Below the pieces are notes generated by a model. The model saw only the letters and a program-made list of their open reading frames with translations, was not told the DNA's origin and did no database searches. Shown piece by piece: positions 44,157-52,783 of a stretch of DNA of 64,000 nucleotides. This DNA is from Tisiphia sp964030975 (lineage in GTDB: Bacteria; Pseudomonadota; Alphaproteobacteria; Rickettsiales; Rickettsiaceae), in NCBI RefSeq assembly GCF_964030975.1, contig NZ_CAXIQH010000001.1, positions 1,116,001 through 1,180,000 of the forward strand. Reading direction: 5' to 3'. Numbering within the stretch: position 1 is the stretch's first letter; every line of letters begins with the position of its first letter. Both the position numbers and the translations under genes were made by a program.

Positions 44157-45401
44157 ATTTGTTATAACGTTTGTACTATACAGATAAATTACTGTACTGA
44201 ACAATATTAGTAATAATAGCAGAAAAAATCCTAGCACTAAGTATATTGAATTAAAATATTGCCATAATAACATACAAAAAAATGGTGTTGTGGATGAAAG
44301 TATCATACCGCCAAGTGAATGAGATAGGCTACACATTCTTGCCCTAATATTAGTTATAAACATAGATTGGACAATAATTTGTAATGGCACTACGTAAAAT
44401 GGGGCAAGCCCTATAAGCATTACTGGAAAGTAAATTACCGAGATTTCTTTATATAATAAATATTGTACAATAATTATTACTAACAAGCTTAATGATAATG
44501 CGATGATAATTTGTTTTTTAGGATAAAACCTATCGGCTAAAAAACCAGCTAATGCCGACATAATAGCATAAATGCTTATTAAAGCTATATTGATAATTTG
44601 AGATTGACTACTATTCATAATTAATGCACTCTTTACGGCAAATACTCCCCAAAAGTAAATTAGAAAATGGTAAATACCTCCTATGCAACCACTTATTAAT
44701 ATTGCTAGAATAAATTTTTTAGATGAATCTTTTATAATCTTTGCTAAATAAAAAAAGTTATAATCTGGAGATTTAGTATCCTTTTTAGATTTTAAGAACT
44801 CCTCGCTTTCATGAAAATAGTGCCTCAGGAATATGATAAATAAACCAAAAATTCCACCAATAATAAAATTTATCCGCCATAAATAAGCAATTGATTCAAA
44901 CTTTGTCGAAAAATGATAAATTGTTGCCGCAAGCAATGCCCCAATCTGACTACAAAATGACACGATACCACTAGCACAATTCTTGCTAGCCTTACCTACT
45001 TTTTCTACAACGTAAATTTTTATTGCATCACTTTCTCCTGCTAAACTCATTAAAAATGTCATACGGCAAAATATTAAAATTATTGTAGCCACCATGCCAA
45101 TTTTATCAAAATTAGGAGTTACTCCTATAAGAATCGTCGAGATAGTAGCTAAAAATACCGAGATTCTAACTGATGCAACTCTACCATATTTATCGCTAAT
45201 AAAACCAAAAATGATAGAACCGATAGGACGAGCTATTACAGCTATACTAAATATAGCAAAAAATAATAATATTTGTTTATCATTCGATTCTAATGGTAAA
45301 AAGTTCTTGGATAGAACTGTTGCTGATAAACCAAAAAGAGCATAATCATAATAACGAACAATTGTTGTAAAAAAAGCAATTAGGAATGCCGGTCTTGTCA
45401 T
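44139..45401 (-). CDS. Major facilitator transporter (ProP-like)
   Basis: About 420 residues from the ATG at 45401 (MTRPAFLIAFFTTIVRYYDYAL). This start is favoured because the 56 codons upstream have no family resemblance and run into an IS982 end. Twelve hydrophobic helices; the MFS loop 2-3 motif is GFISDKYGRVASVRIS, preceded by RPIGSIIFG, as in the metabolite/H+ symporter (ProP/ShiA) branch. The substrate is unknown; rickettsiae carry many such proline/betaine-like carriers. The C-terminus SQPG is encoded by a family B repeat. Its native promoter may have been displaced by the IS982. Confidence 0.85.
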   Translation of the reverse strand: MTRPAFLIAFFTTIVRYYDYALFGLSATVLSKNFLPLESNDKQILLFFAIFSIAVIARPIGSIIFGFISDKYGRVASVRISVFLATISTILIGVTPNFDKIGMVATIILIFCRMTFLMSLAGESDAIKIYVVEKVGKASKNCASGIVSFCSQIGALLAATIYHFSTKFESIAYLWRINFIIGGIFGLFIIFLRHYFHESEEFLKSKKDTKSPDYNFFYLAKIIKDSSKKFILAILISGCIGGIYHFLIYFWGVFAVKSALIMNSSQSQIINIALISIYAIMSALAGFLADRFYPKKQIIIALSLSLLVIIIVQYLLYKEISVIYFPVMLIGLAPFYVVPLQIIVQSMFITNIRARMCSLSHSLGGMILSSTTPFFCMLLWQYFNSIYLVLGFFLLLLLILFSTVIYLYSTNVITNYSQPG

Positions 45402-45523
45402 ACACCTAACCCGACTAACATTATACTTGTATATCATACCTTTAATGCGAATTAAGAGCTGAAGAAGACTAAGTGAATGCTTGAAAAGTACCAATCCAAT
45501 AGATAAAATGTCTTTGTTTTCAA

Positions 45524-46450
45524 CGTAAAATGGCATTTTATATGGATTGGCAATCACAATTAATATCACTCTACCTATTTATTTGCAAAGAATATCAACA
45601 TAAGTTAAGAAAAAACATGGCACGTATTTCTAATTATTCAAATTTAACTTTCTCGGATGAAGAGGTTATGACAATCTATATATTCGGTATTATGAGTAAA
45701 CGCCATACAGTTAAGGAAATTTATGAATATACCGATAGGCACTTGCGTGACTGGTTTAAAGCGTTACCAAGCTATGTAGCTTTTGTACAGAGATTAAATA
45801 AAGTTTCTCATCTGTTTAGCGGTTTAATGACAGCTCTCTATCACCAACTTCCAAAAGATTATAATCAGTCTTATCCATTACTTTTGGATTCTATGCCAAT
45901 AATATTAGCTCATAGAGGTAGAAGATTTAACGCAAAAATAGCTCCAGAGATTGCGACTAATAATGGTTACTGTGCAACTAAAAAACTCCATTATTACGGG
46001 ATTAAATTACATGCAGCGGGAAGTTACAAAAAGGGATACTTGCCTATACCGCAATATTTTGGAATAACGGATGCTGGTACTGCAGATATAAGGTTTTATG
46101 AGGAATTATCTAAGCAATTACCAGAAAATAGTAGGGTTTTCGCAGACAAAGCCTATCAAACAGGGAATCAGCCAGTTGCAGATCAAGGTGGTATTACTCT
46201 ATACACCCCGGTTAAGAAAGCTAAAGGGCAGGAATTGTTAGATGCGGCAGATAGACTACTATCCAGTGCAATATCAAGCGTGAGGCAACCCATAGAGTCG
46301 CTATTTAATTGGATTGAAGAAAAGACCAATATACAAATAGCTAGTAAGGTCAGATCTTACAATGGGCTTATGGTACATGTTTTTGGTAAAATTTCGGTAG
46401 CTCTATTCATGATGCAAACTCGGTTTTGCTCTTAATTGGCATTTTAGTAT
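45524..46450 (+). mobile_element. IS982-family insertion sequence
   Basis: Approximate limits. The ends show TAAAATGGCATTTTA near 45525 and TGGCATTTTAGT near 46438-46449 as an imperfect inverted pair. It carries one intact transposase. The flanks have no clear duplication, and the two flanking genes do not join, so a deletion or rearrangement is likely. Confidence 0.75.
45542..46435 (+). CDS. IS982-family transposase
   Basis: 297 residues from ATG 45542 (MDWQSQLISLYLFICKEY); an in-frame ATG at 45530 adds four residues. The N-terminal part (NLTFSDEEVMTIYIFGIMSKRHTVKEIYEY) and LDSMPIILAHRGRRFNAK are typical. Candidate catalytic residues: D in LLLDSMPI, D in VFADKAYQT, E in RQPIESLFNWIEEKT. The frame is intact. 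Confidence 0.92.
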   Translation: MDWQSQLISLYLFICKEYQHKLRKNMARISNYSNLTFSDEEVMTIYIFGIMSKRHTVKEIYEYTDRHLRDWFKALPSYVAFVQRLNKVSHLFSGLMTALYHQLPKDYNQSYPLLLDSMPIILAHRGRRFNAKIAPEIATNNGYCATKKLHYYGIKLHAAGSYKKGYLPIPQYFGITDAGTADIRFYEELSKQLPENSRVFADKAYQTGNQPVADQGGITLYTPVKKAKGQELLDAADRLLSSAISSVRQPIESLFNWIEEKTNIQIASKVRSYNGLMVHVFGKISVALFMMQTRFCS

Positions 46451-46785
46451 CTCTCTACAAAACCTTTAATATCAAGCAATTTAAAAAACGAAAATATAAT
46501 AAAAAAACTGGACATAAAAGTATTCATCCAACTATATATCAAAAAATGGTTATTTTCGAAAGATATAAAAGTTGCTATCATTACAATAAATCCAATGATA
46601 AGTAATAAAGGATAATAATCTTTGAACCAATTGTTAGCATGATTATTAGATATATTAAGACCAATTGATGTGTTATCTTCCCTTATAGGTGCTAAACTAT
46701 ATTTCCCCACCTTACTAAGGGCATTACTAATTTTATTGACACATTCCTTACAATGTATACCTATTACTTCATAGCGATTATGCAT
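46444..46785 (-). pseudogene. Heavy-metal-binding (HMA) membrane protein truncated by IS982
   Basis: From ATG 46785 the frame reads MHNRYEVIGIHCKECVNKIS, an HMA domain with a CxxC metal site, then two hydrophobic helices (YYPLLLIIGFIVMIATFISF and FMSSFFIIFSFFKLLDIKGF). It stops after VERY exactly at the IS982 end, whereas HMA-MauE-type proteins continue with more helices after the KGF motif. So the C-terminus has been lost. The longer frame starting at 46884 only adds repeat-encoded residues. Confidence 0.65.
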
Positions 46786-46822
46786 ATATTTATTACCACA
46801 AATATTAAAGACAACTCTATAT

Positions 46823-47100
46823 ATTATAGCTAACCAGATTAGCATTACCCCGTCATTGCGAGAAGACGTAAGCCGACGAAGCAATTTCTGATCACTTTTT
46901 TGGATTACTTCGTCGCAGCTTCGCAGCTCCTCGCAATGACGAATATTTACCTAAATAAAATCGTATGTGGTCAACGTCATTGCGAGAAGACCGTAGGTCG
47001 ACGAAGCAATCCATAAAAGTAACCAAAAATGGATTGTTTTGTCGGCTCACGCCTCCTCGCAATGACGCCAGTTATTTTCCCACAACTTTTAAACTGTCCT
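46823..47100. repeat. Cluster of CATTGCGAG palindromes
   Basis: Left end TATAGCTAACCAGATTAGCA (family B), then two GCGAGAAGACGTAAG.../CTCCTCGCAATGACG palindromes (46852-46941 and 46977-47066), and a family D-like end CAACTTTTAAACTGTCCTG. Truncated and nested elements; no gene is seen. Confidence 0.6.
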
Positions 47101-47185
47101 GATCAACCATATAGAAAAAAGCTTGTGTATCAATGGCAAAGTATTGTACAATTATGTTGTACAATACTCATTATATAATAATCAA

Positions 47186-47430
47186 ATGGAAAAGTAACTT
47201 ATTCATATACTAGACAACATTTAAATACAATTTTAGATCAAATTGCTAATAATGCTGAAGTTTTTTATATTCACAGGAAAAATGGAAAAGAAGTAGTAAT
47301 GCTTGAAAAGGATCATTATGATAGTTTAGTAGAAACTGCCTATTTACTACGTTCACCTAAAAACGCTCAAGAATTATTTAAGGCTTTAGCAGAATCAAAA
47401 CAAAGTATAGGAAAAAAAGTTGAGTTTTGA
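47186..47430 (+). pseudogene. YefM/Phd-type antitoxin, frameshifted at codon 3
   Basis: From 47194 an open frame reads VTYSYTRQHLNTILDQIANN, then EVFYIHRKNGKEVVMLEKDH, YDSLVETAYLLRSPKNAQEL, a clear YefM antitoxin. The only plausible ATG (47186) is out of phase: ATGGAAAAGTAAC gives a stop, while one more A would give MEKVTYSYTR. Either the gene is dead by a one-base loss in the A-run, or slippage there or an unusual start rescues it. It overlaps the toxin start. Confidence 0.75.
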
Positions 47431-47821
47431 GATATTCTGGACTCCTACTGCTTTAGAACATTTAGAGTTTTGGCGTACAAATAGCCCTAAAAAAATACAA
47501 AGAATAAAAATACTTTGTCGTGATATTGCTATATAGTGAAACCTATTGAATTAGGTGATACAAACTTTGTGTCATACCTGCGAAAGCAGGTATCTAGATT
47601 CCCGCCTTCGCGGGAATGACATCTTACAATCGTTATGTTCTTTATCACCTAATCCTATAGGCATAACTATATCTCCTGAAATTGGCCTTGGAAAACCTGA
47701 GAGGTTAAAGTTTCAACAAGAAAATGTTTGGTCACGTAGAATAGACCAAGAACATAGGCTTGTGTACGAAATAAAAAGCAATAACACTATCTTCGTTCTA
47801 CAGTGTCGTTACCATTATTAG
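47420..47821 (+). pseudogene. YoeB/Txe-type toxin interrupted by a family A element
   Basis: Starting at a TTG at 47420: MSFEIFWTPTALEHLEFWRT (start read as Met), SPKKIQRIKILCRDIAI, then after the element SPEIGLGKPERLKFQQENVW, SRRIDQEHRLVYEIKSNNTI, FVLQCRYHY and stop. This is a complete YoeB-like ribosome-dependent endoribonuclease, including the conserved EHRLVYE and C-terminal CRYHY residues. Removing 47534-47669 with one TA restores the frame (DIAI-SPEIG). With the element in place translation stops at its first TAG, before the catalytic residues. Confidence 0.9.
47534..47669 (+). mobile_element. Family A miniature element inside the YoeB-type toxin gene
   Basis: 136-bp copy with TA flanks at 47532-47533 and 47670-47671. 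Excision with one TA restores the toxin reading frame. Confidence 0.9.
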
Positions 47822-47864
47822 ACTTCCTGCATAAGTCAAAGATAGTTGAAGAATTTTTAGGAGA

Positions 47865-48056
47865 AACGAAGCAATTGTAAGTTGTCATTCCCGCGAAGGC
47901 GGGAATCTAGATCCCGCACTGAAGCAGGGATGACAAAAAAATTGCTTCGTCGACCTACGGTCTTCTCGCAATGACGTCTTTAAGTTTCCAGTTTAGTTTC
48001 CCTACGATTTTTAAATAGCCCTGTGAATTGTGGGTAATGTTAATCGGATTAGCTAT
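47865..48056. repeat. Palindromic repeat between the YoeB remnant and miaA
   Basis: Contains GAAGCAATTGTAAGTTGTCA, CCCGCGAAGGCGGG, CCCGCACTGAAGCAGGG and CGTCGACCTACGGTC arms and ends TTAATCGGATTAGCTATA like family B. No gene is seen. Confidence 0.6.
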
Positions 48057-48099
48057 ATTTGTGCATTATTGATTTTTTATTGTTGAGTATATACATTTA

Positions 48100-49029
48100 A
48101 TGCAAAAAAAGAAAATGTTAATCATATGTGGACCTACCGCTAGTGGCAAGTCTTATTTGGCTCATTATTTAGCTAAAATATATGATGGCGAGATAGTTAA
48201 CAGTGATTCTATGCAGATATATAGCCAGATACCTATTATTACTGCTTCACCATCACAAATATACCGAAATGAGATACCGTATCATCTTTATAACTTTTTA
48301 TCTGTAGATCAAGAATTTTCAGTAATACAATATGTACATCGTGTTTTTGAGAAAATTACAGACATTCGTAATAGAGCTAAGCTGCCAATAATTGTTGGTG
48401 GTACGGGGTTATATATTAATTCACTACTGTTTGGTTATAATGAAATACCAACAATATCTCCCGAAATTAGGCAATATGTTAGAGAGTTGCACTCTAAGAT
48501 TGGCTCATGTCAGTTCTTTAATAAACTAAAAGAGCTTGATGTATTAGCTAGCCAAAAATTAAATAAGCACGATAGTCAGAGAGTTATAAGAGCCTATGAA
48601 GTATTTATGCAGACTGGACAATCTATATTTACTTTCCAAGCTGCACAAAATACGTCCATTCTTCCAAAATCTGACTTTAAAGTAATTTTCCTACATCCGG
48701 AGCGGGAATTTCTTTATCGAACGTGTAATGCCAGGCTAGAAAAAATATTTAATGAAGGAGCGATTGAAGAAGTAGCTCTAATTAAAGAAAACTTTCCTGA
48801 CATACGTTCTTCTGCCATAAAAGCCATTGGTCTGCGAGAAATGTTATCTTATCTGAATAATGAAATTACTTTACAAACTGCCTTAAATCTAGCCCAAACT
48901 AAAACCAGGCAATATGCAAAAAGGCAAATCACCTGGTTCAAAAACCAAATAAAAGACAAAGTCATTCTAGAATATTCGAATAATCAACAGTTTGAAGAGT
49001 TAATTATTGATTTGAAGAAGATTTTTTAA
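48100..49029 (+). CDS. miaA: tRNA dimethylallyltransferase
   Basis: 309 residues. It prenylates A37 of UNN-decoding tRNAs. The P-loop is CGPTASGKSYLAH; DSMQIYSQIPIITASPS, PIIVGGTGLYINSLLFG and RQYAKRQITWFKNQ are family signatures. Length is normal. With mtaB and queE it makes three tRNA anticodon-loop modification genes in the window. A family B repeat ends about 44 bases upstream of the start. Confidence 0.97.
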   Translation: MQKKKMLIICGPTASGKSYLAHYLAKIYDGEIVNSDSMQIYSQIPIITASPSQIYRNEIPYHLYNFLSVDQEFSVIQYVHRVFEKITDIRNRAKLPIIVGGTGLYINSLLFGYNEIPTISPEIRQYVRELHSKIGSCQFFNKLKELDVLASQKLNKHDSQRVIRAYEVFMQTGQSIFTFQAAQNTSILPKSDFKVIFLHPEREFLYRTCNARLEKIFNEGAIEEVALIKENFPDIRSSAIKAIGLREMLSYLNNEITLQTALNLAQTKTRQYAKRQITWFKNQIKDKVILEYSNNQQFEELIIDLKKIF

Positions 49030-49047
49030 CTCACCTTACGCATGGTA

Positions 49048-49183
49048 TAGTTATGCTCATAGGATTAGGTGATAAAGAACATAACGATTGTAAGTTGTCA
49101 TTCCCGCGAAGGCGGGAATCTAGATACCTGCTTTCGCAGGTATGACACAAAGTTTGTATCACCTAATTCAATAGGTTTCACTA
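49048..49183 (-). mobile_element. Family A miniature element downstream of miaA
   Basis: 136-bp reverse copy with TA flanks at 49046-49047 and 49184-49185. Its flanks (CTCACCTTACGCATGG... TTAAAAGTCATAGG) recur without the element at 56400-56430. Confidence 0.85.
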
Positions 49184-49224
49184 TATTAAAAGTCATAGGA
49201 AAAACAGCCAGGCGTCATTGCGAG

Positions 49225-49461
49225 CTGATACATCCCCACGAAATCAATTACGGTTGAGTTCCTGGGATACAATTAAATGCAATGGTTGTAGCAATGGAGA
49301 AATAACACCTAATTTATTGTATTCAAGTAAAAAAATAGGCGTTTATTCGGGTGTTTGCTTGGAAAAATTTTTGCATACCTTGACTATATCCTATTATTAG
49401 TTTAATAATGTAAGTACTTTTTTATTATTTGTTAGCAACTAATTTCGTGGGGATATATCAG
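49225..49461. mobile_element. Miniature element, family F, with 8-bp target duplication
   Basis: 237 bp. The ends are CTGATACATCCCCACGAAAT and the complement of CTGATATATCCCCACGAAAT (one mismatch). The flanks ATTGCGAG (49217-49224) and ATTACGAG (49462-49469) form an 8-bp duplication with one difference. It lies inside a CATTGCGAG palindrome that resumes afterwards. Short open frames in it are not supported as genes. Confidence 0.75.
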
Positions 49462-49581
49462 ATTACGAGAAGGCGTGAGCCGACGAAGCAATCCATTCTA
49501 ATCACTTTTCTGGATTGCTTCGTCGTTATCGCAATGACGCAGGAGCTATCTAGAACATTGACGGGTTAGCTATCATTCTGT

Positions 49582-51954
49582 TTATAGAGAGCCGCTATAG
49601 GTTAGTGATTTTACATAGTTTTCCATAAATTCCCAGTCTAGTGATCCCTGTTGTGTTGTTGGTAATTTAATTCTTGCATTAGTAACAATATTTTTTCCAT
49701 ATTTTCTACCAAAAGAATATCTGTATCTTTCCAGATCAAGCACAGTTACTAAAAACATGGCATTATACTTATTTAATTTCTTATTATAACCTAAGGTTAA
49801 TGTTGTAGAGCCAATAAAATCAAATGGTTGATAATTTGTGTATCCAATCGAACCTTGCCCATCGCCTATAAACACTATACTATTTCCTTTGGAGATTAGA
49901 TTATCAACAGTTACAACTTTTTCCATAACACCGTTATTTGTCTTTTTAGCTCCTATGTAAAAAACATCCTCTCCGCTAGTTAAAAGCACTGAAGCATTGC
50001 TGCATTTAGCTTTCTCTAAAATTTCAAATATATCTGAAACGTAAAAATATTGCCAATTTGCAGTTTCTAAACTAATATTTTGATTAGAGAATATACTATT
50101 CGTTGCAAGTTGTATATAGTTATTCAGAAATAAAAATCCAACATAATCTTTAATAGTTTTAATAAAGTCATTTTCTGTTAAGCTGGTATAATCTGTTTCC
50201 ATATATGCTTCAGCACACCATTCTTGTTCTGCAGTAACATTATTTATTATACTGATACCAGCAACGCTCTCTTTATTAATGTATTTTTCTAACCAAGAAT
50301 CCTTAATATTTTTCCAGTTGTCATTCTTGTCTATTCTACCACTATTTTTTTGTTTTATAAATCCATCATTTTTAAAATAGCCAAAAAATGTTTTTTTATT
50401 TTTAAGATGTGTAGAGTGTGCCTTAAAAACTAATATACAGCTATTGACATTGATTGGATGAAATAAATCGTTTGGCATAGAAAAAACCGCCTCTAAGCTA
50501 TGCTTTTCTAGTAATCTTTTTTTAACTTCAATTACTTTACTAGCCTCAGAAACCACCGTGGACATTTGACAAATAGCAACACAAATACCACCTTTAGTCA
50601 AACATTCTAAAGTATTCTCTATGAACTCTAGTTGTTCATCAGCGTTTCCATCTTGGTAAGGTGGATTTAAAAAACCTTTTGTTGGCTTTTGCTCTTTTAT
50701 TATTTCTTTGTTCTTCTCATCAAAACAACTGCCATATAAAATATGACTTTTACCATCTCCTCTCATCATCATATTAGAGCAGGCATGAGAAAACATATCA
50801 GCTCTTTTCTCAACGCCAATTAATTGGCTTGATTTTATCTTTTTATGTTTATCTGTATTATTTCCTGCTTTTTTAAGCATATAATTCATTGCAGCTACTA
50901 AAAAACCAGCTGTCCCACAACAAGGATCAAAAACAATATCATCAGTGCTTAATTCTGCGATATCACAAAAAAAATCTGTAATATGGCAGGGTGTTAATAC
51001 AAGACCAGTTTTTTTGTCACTTCCAGCATATCTTATAAATTGGGTATAAAATTTTCCTAAAATATCAAATTGACTTTCATCAATATGGGGTAAAATGTCT
51101 TGATTGATAGATAAAATAAAATCTCTCAAAAGTGTGTTTTTCTCATCTTTCTTTGTTTTTTTATTGTAAATTATATCAGAGCTAAAATCATTATTGTTTC
51201 TAAATTTTGAGTATTCTAAAATTATAATTTGTCTTTTCTCATAATCTAAATCATTTTGCTTTAAAACACTTTCACAAGCAGATAATAAGGCTTCAATCAG
51301 CTCTTTGTTAGATGTGTAATATTTGTAGCTATTCAAAAATGGGGTATATTGCAATGCAATTAAAATTGCACTTATTAATGTACATCTTTCGACTTCTGGT
51401 ATAGAATAATTATGCAAAAATGAATTATATTCTATTGCTTTCTTAATAAGCTCTTCTTCCGCAAATGGCTTAGATTGCTGTTTGATAATATTTTCAATCT
51501 CTATGGATTTTAGAAGAATCTTGTCGAGCATACCCTTATAGGTATAATGTTGTTTTAACCACAAAAAAGTTGAGATTTTTTTCTCTCTTTCATTTTGTCC
51601 ACTAACTGCAATAGCGATTATATTAAAAGCATCTTTTAAATAAGAAGCATATAATAAAACACCATCTACAGCATAATCTTTATATAGATTTCTATTTTTA
51701 CTTTCATGTTGTGATATGCTTGCTTTGCATTCTATGACAATTAAATTATCCGGATTATTTTTAAAAGATATAATAAATTCAGGGCGTCCTACACCATTAC
51801 CACTTTTTGAAGAATTTTTTAGTAATTTATCTATTTTGGGATTTATTGATGATTGTTCTTCTATTATAAGGCTATCATCATTATAATAGCCTTTCTCTCG
51901 TAATAAATTCCTCACAATATTTTCAGTTATACGTTCGTTTAACATAAAAGCCAA
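49582..51954 (-). CDS. Single-chain restriction-modification enzyme (type IIG-like: nuclease, N6-adenine methylase, specificity domain)
   Basis: 790 residues. The N-terminal part has a PD-(D/E)XK-like site (RPEFIISFKNNPDNLIVIECKAS, about residues 58-80). The middle is an HsdM-like methylase with SAM motif VFDPCCGTAGFLVAAMNY and catalytic NPPY in KGFLNPPYQDGNADEQ. The end (from ~640, NWQYFYVSDIFEILEKAKCS onward) resembles a type I HsdS target-recognition domain (YIGAKKTNNGVM, FIGDGQGSIGYTNYQPF). One protein would thus cut and methylate one site. It is a lone gene bordered by repeats. Recognition site unknown. Confidence 0.85.
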   Translation of the reverse strand: MAFMLNERITENIVRNLLREKGYYNDDSLIIEEQSSINPKIDKLLKNSSKSGNGVGRPEFIISFKNNPDNLIVIECKASISQHESKNRNLYKDYAVDGVLLYASYLKDAFNIIAIAVSGQNEREKKISTFLWLKQHYTYKGMLDKILLKSIEIENIIKQQSKPFAEEELIKKAIEYNSFLHNYSIPEVERCTLISAILIALQYTPFLNSYKYYTSNKELIEALLSACESVLKQNDLDYEKRQIIILEYSKFRNNNDFSSDIIYNKKTKKDEKNTLLRDFILSINQDILPHIDESQFDILGKFYTQFIRYAGSDKKTGLVLTPCHITDFFCDIAELSTDDIVFDPCCGTAGFLVAAMNYMLKKAGNNTDKHKKIKSSQLIGVEKRADMFSHACSNMMMRGDGKSHILYGSCFDEKNKEIIKEQKPTKGFLNPPYQDGNADEQLEFIENTLECLTKGGICVAICQMSTVVSEASKVIEVKKRLLEKHSLEAVFSMPNDLFHPINVNSCILVFKAHSTHLKNKKTFFGYFKNDGFIKQKNSGRIDKNDNWKNIKDSWLEKYINKESVAGISIINNVTAEQEWCAEAYMETDYTSLTENDFIKTIKDYVGFLFLNNYIQLATNSIFSNQNISLETANWQYFYVSDIFEILEKAKCSNASVLLTSGEDVFYIGAKKTNNGVMEKVVTVDNLISKGNSIVFIGDGQGSIGYTNYQPFDFIGSTTLTLGYNKKLNKYNAMFLVTVLDLERYRYSFGRKYGKNIVTNARIKLPTTQQGSLDWEFMENYVKSLTYSGSL

Positions 51955-51967
51955 TAAATTAGATCAT

Positions 51968-52075
51968 ATAGCTAACTCAGGCGTCATTACGAGAAGGCGT
52001 AAGCCGACGAAGCAATCCAGGGAAAATGATTAAATTTGGATTGCCACGACCACTACGTGGTCTCGCAATGACGGA
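51968..52075. repeat. CATTACGAGAAGGCG palindrome upstream of the type IIG gene
   Basis: ATAGCTAACTCAGGCGTCATTACGAG at the left, GGTCTCGCAATGACGG at the right. It covers the region immediately before the start of the type IIG gene, so its promoter probably sits within it. 52076-52215 is AT-rich with no gene seen. Confidence 0.6.
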
Positions 52076-52219
52076 GAGGCTATAAAATTCATCCTTCCTG
52101 TATGACAATATATCATAAAAATCAACTACACTAATAGATATATGTAAATTATTTGAAAAATTGTTAGCTATATTTTCTCAAGTAAAAATCTAACTATCAG
52201 ATAGCCCTGGATAGTCCGG

Positions 52220-52249
52220 TTGAAATTAGCCTTTACACCTCATTATAAT
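52220..52249 (+). promoter_or_regulatory. Promoter of ssrA
   Basis: TTGAAA at 52220-52225 and TATAAT at 52244-52249, 18 bases apart, end about 55 bases before the tmRNA acceptor piece. This is the best sigma-70-type match in the region. Confidence 0.6.
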
Positions 52250-52304
52250 TGATGTATCATAGAGTCGCTACTTTTGTAGATATGGTAATAAACGTGATTT
52301 AGAA

Positions 52305-52612
52305 TAGAGGTTGCGGACCCGGGGGCGGTACCCGGCGCTTCCACCAGAAAGTTATGATATGTTTTGTAAGCAAAGTTTTATGGGGGCGAAATAGGATCGA
52401 CGTGCTTAATAAAAAAATTATCTTTACTCGGTATAATTCCGCCGGACCTTGTGTCATTGGGTTAAAAAAAGGAAACGCAAATGATAATAAACGTTTCGTA
52501 GGAACTGCAGCACTAGCTGCTTAATCCTACGCGGTTGGGGGCTTAACCGGGCAACAGAAAAAGCCCCGCTAATTAGATGAATTGAGCATTGGTAAGTCAC
52601 CTTGAACGGAGT
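52305..52612 (+). ncRNA. ssrA: Transfer-messenger RNA, permuted two-piece type
   Basis: The acceptor piece comes first and ends CGCTTCCACCA at 52347, with a CCGGG...CCCGG T-stem. A 34-base spacer follows, then the coding piece starting GGGGGCGAAATAGGATCGAC at 52382. The acceptor stem pairs GGGGGCG with CGCTTCC. The tag frame begins at GCA 52477 and reads ANDNKRFVGTAALAA with a TAA at 52522-52524. This circular permutation is the form found in alphaproteobacteria. tmRNA rescues stalled ribosomes and marks the product for ClpXP. The outer ends are approximate. Confidence 0.95.
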
Positions 52613-52624
52613 GAGGTTAGGGGT

Positions 52625-52686
52625 CATCCTGAATTTATTTCAGGATCTTGTTAAGTGTATATAGATCCTGAAATAAATTCAGGATG
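52625..52686. terminator. 24-bp perfect hairpin just after ssrA
   Basis: CATCCTGAATTTATTTCAGG continuing ATCT pairs exactly with AGATCCTGAAATAAATTCAG continuing GATG around a 14-base loop. It could end ssrA transcription, though no T-run follows; it is also a repeat type (GATCCTGAAATAAATTCAGG) common in rickettsial DNA. Confidence 0.4.
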
Positions 52687-52783
52687 GCTCAAAAATGCCC
52701 TTGACTATTATAGATTCACGCCGTAGCTTAGGAATAACAAGAGGACATCATATATTCTAGATATAATTCAATAGCTTTTACTA

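Noticed and set aside
49069..49400. Open frames of 60-62 codons after miaA
   Set aside because: They are translations of family A and family F miniature elements.
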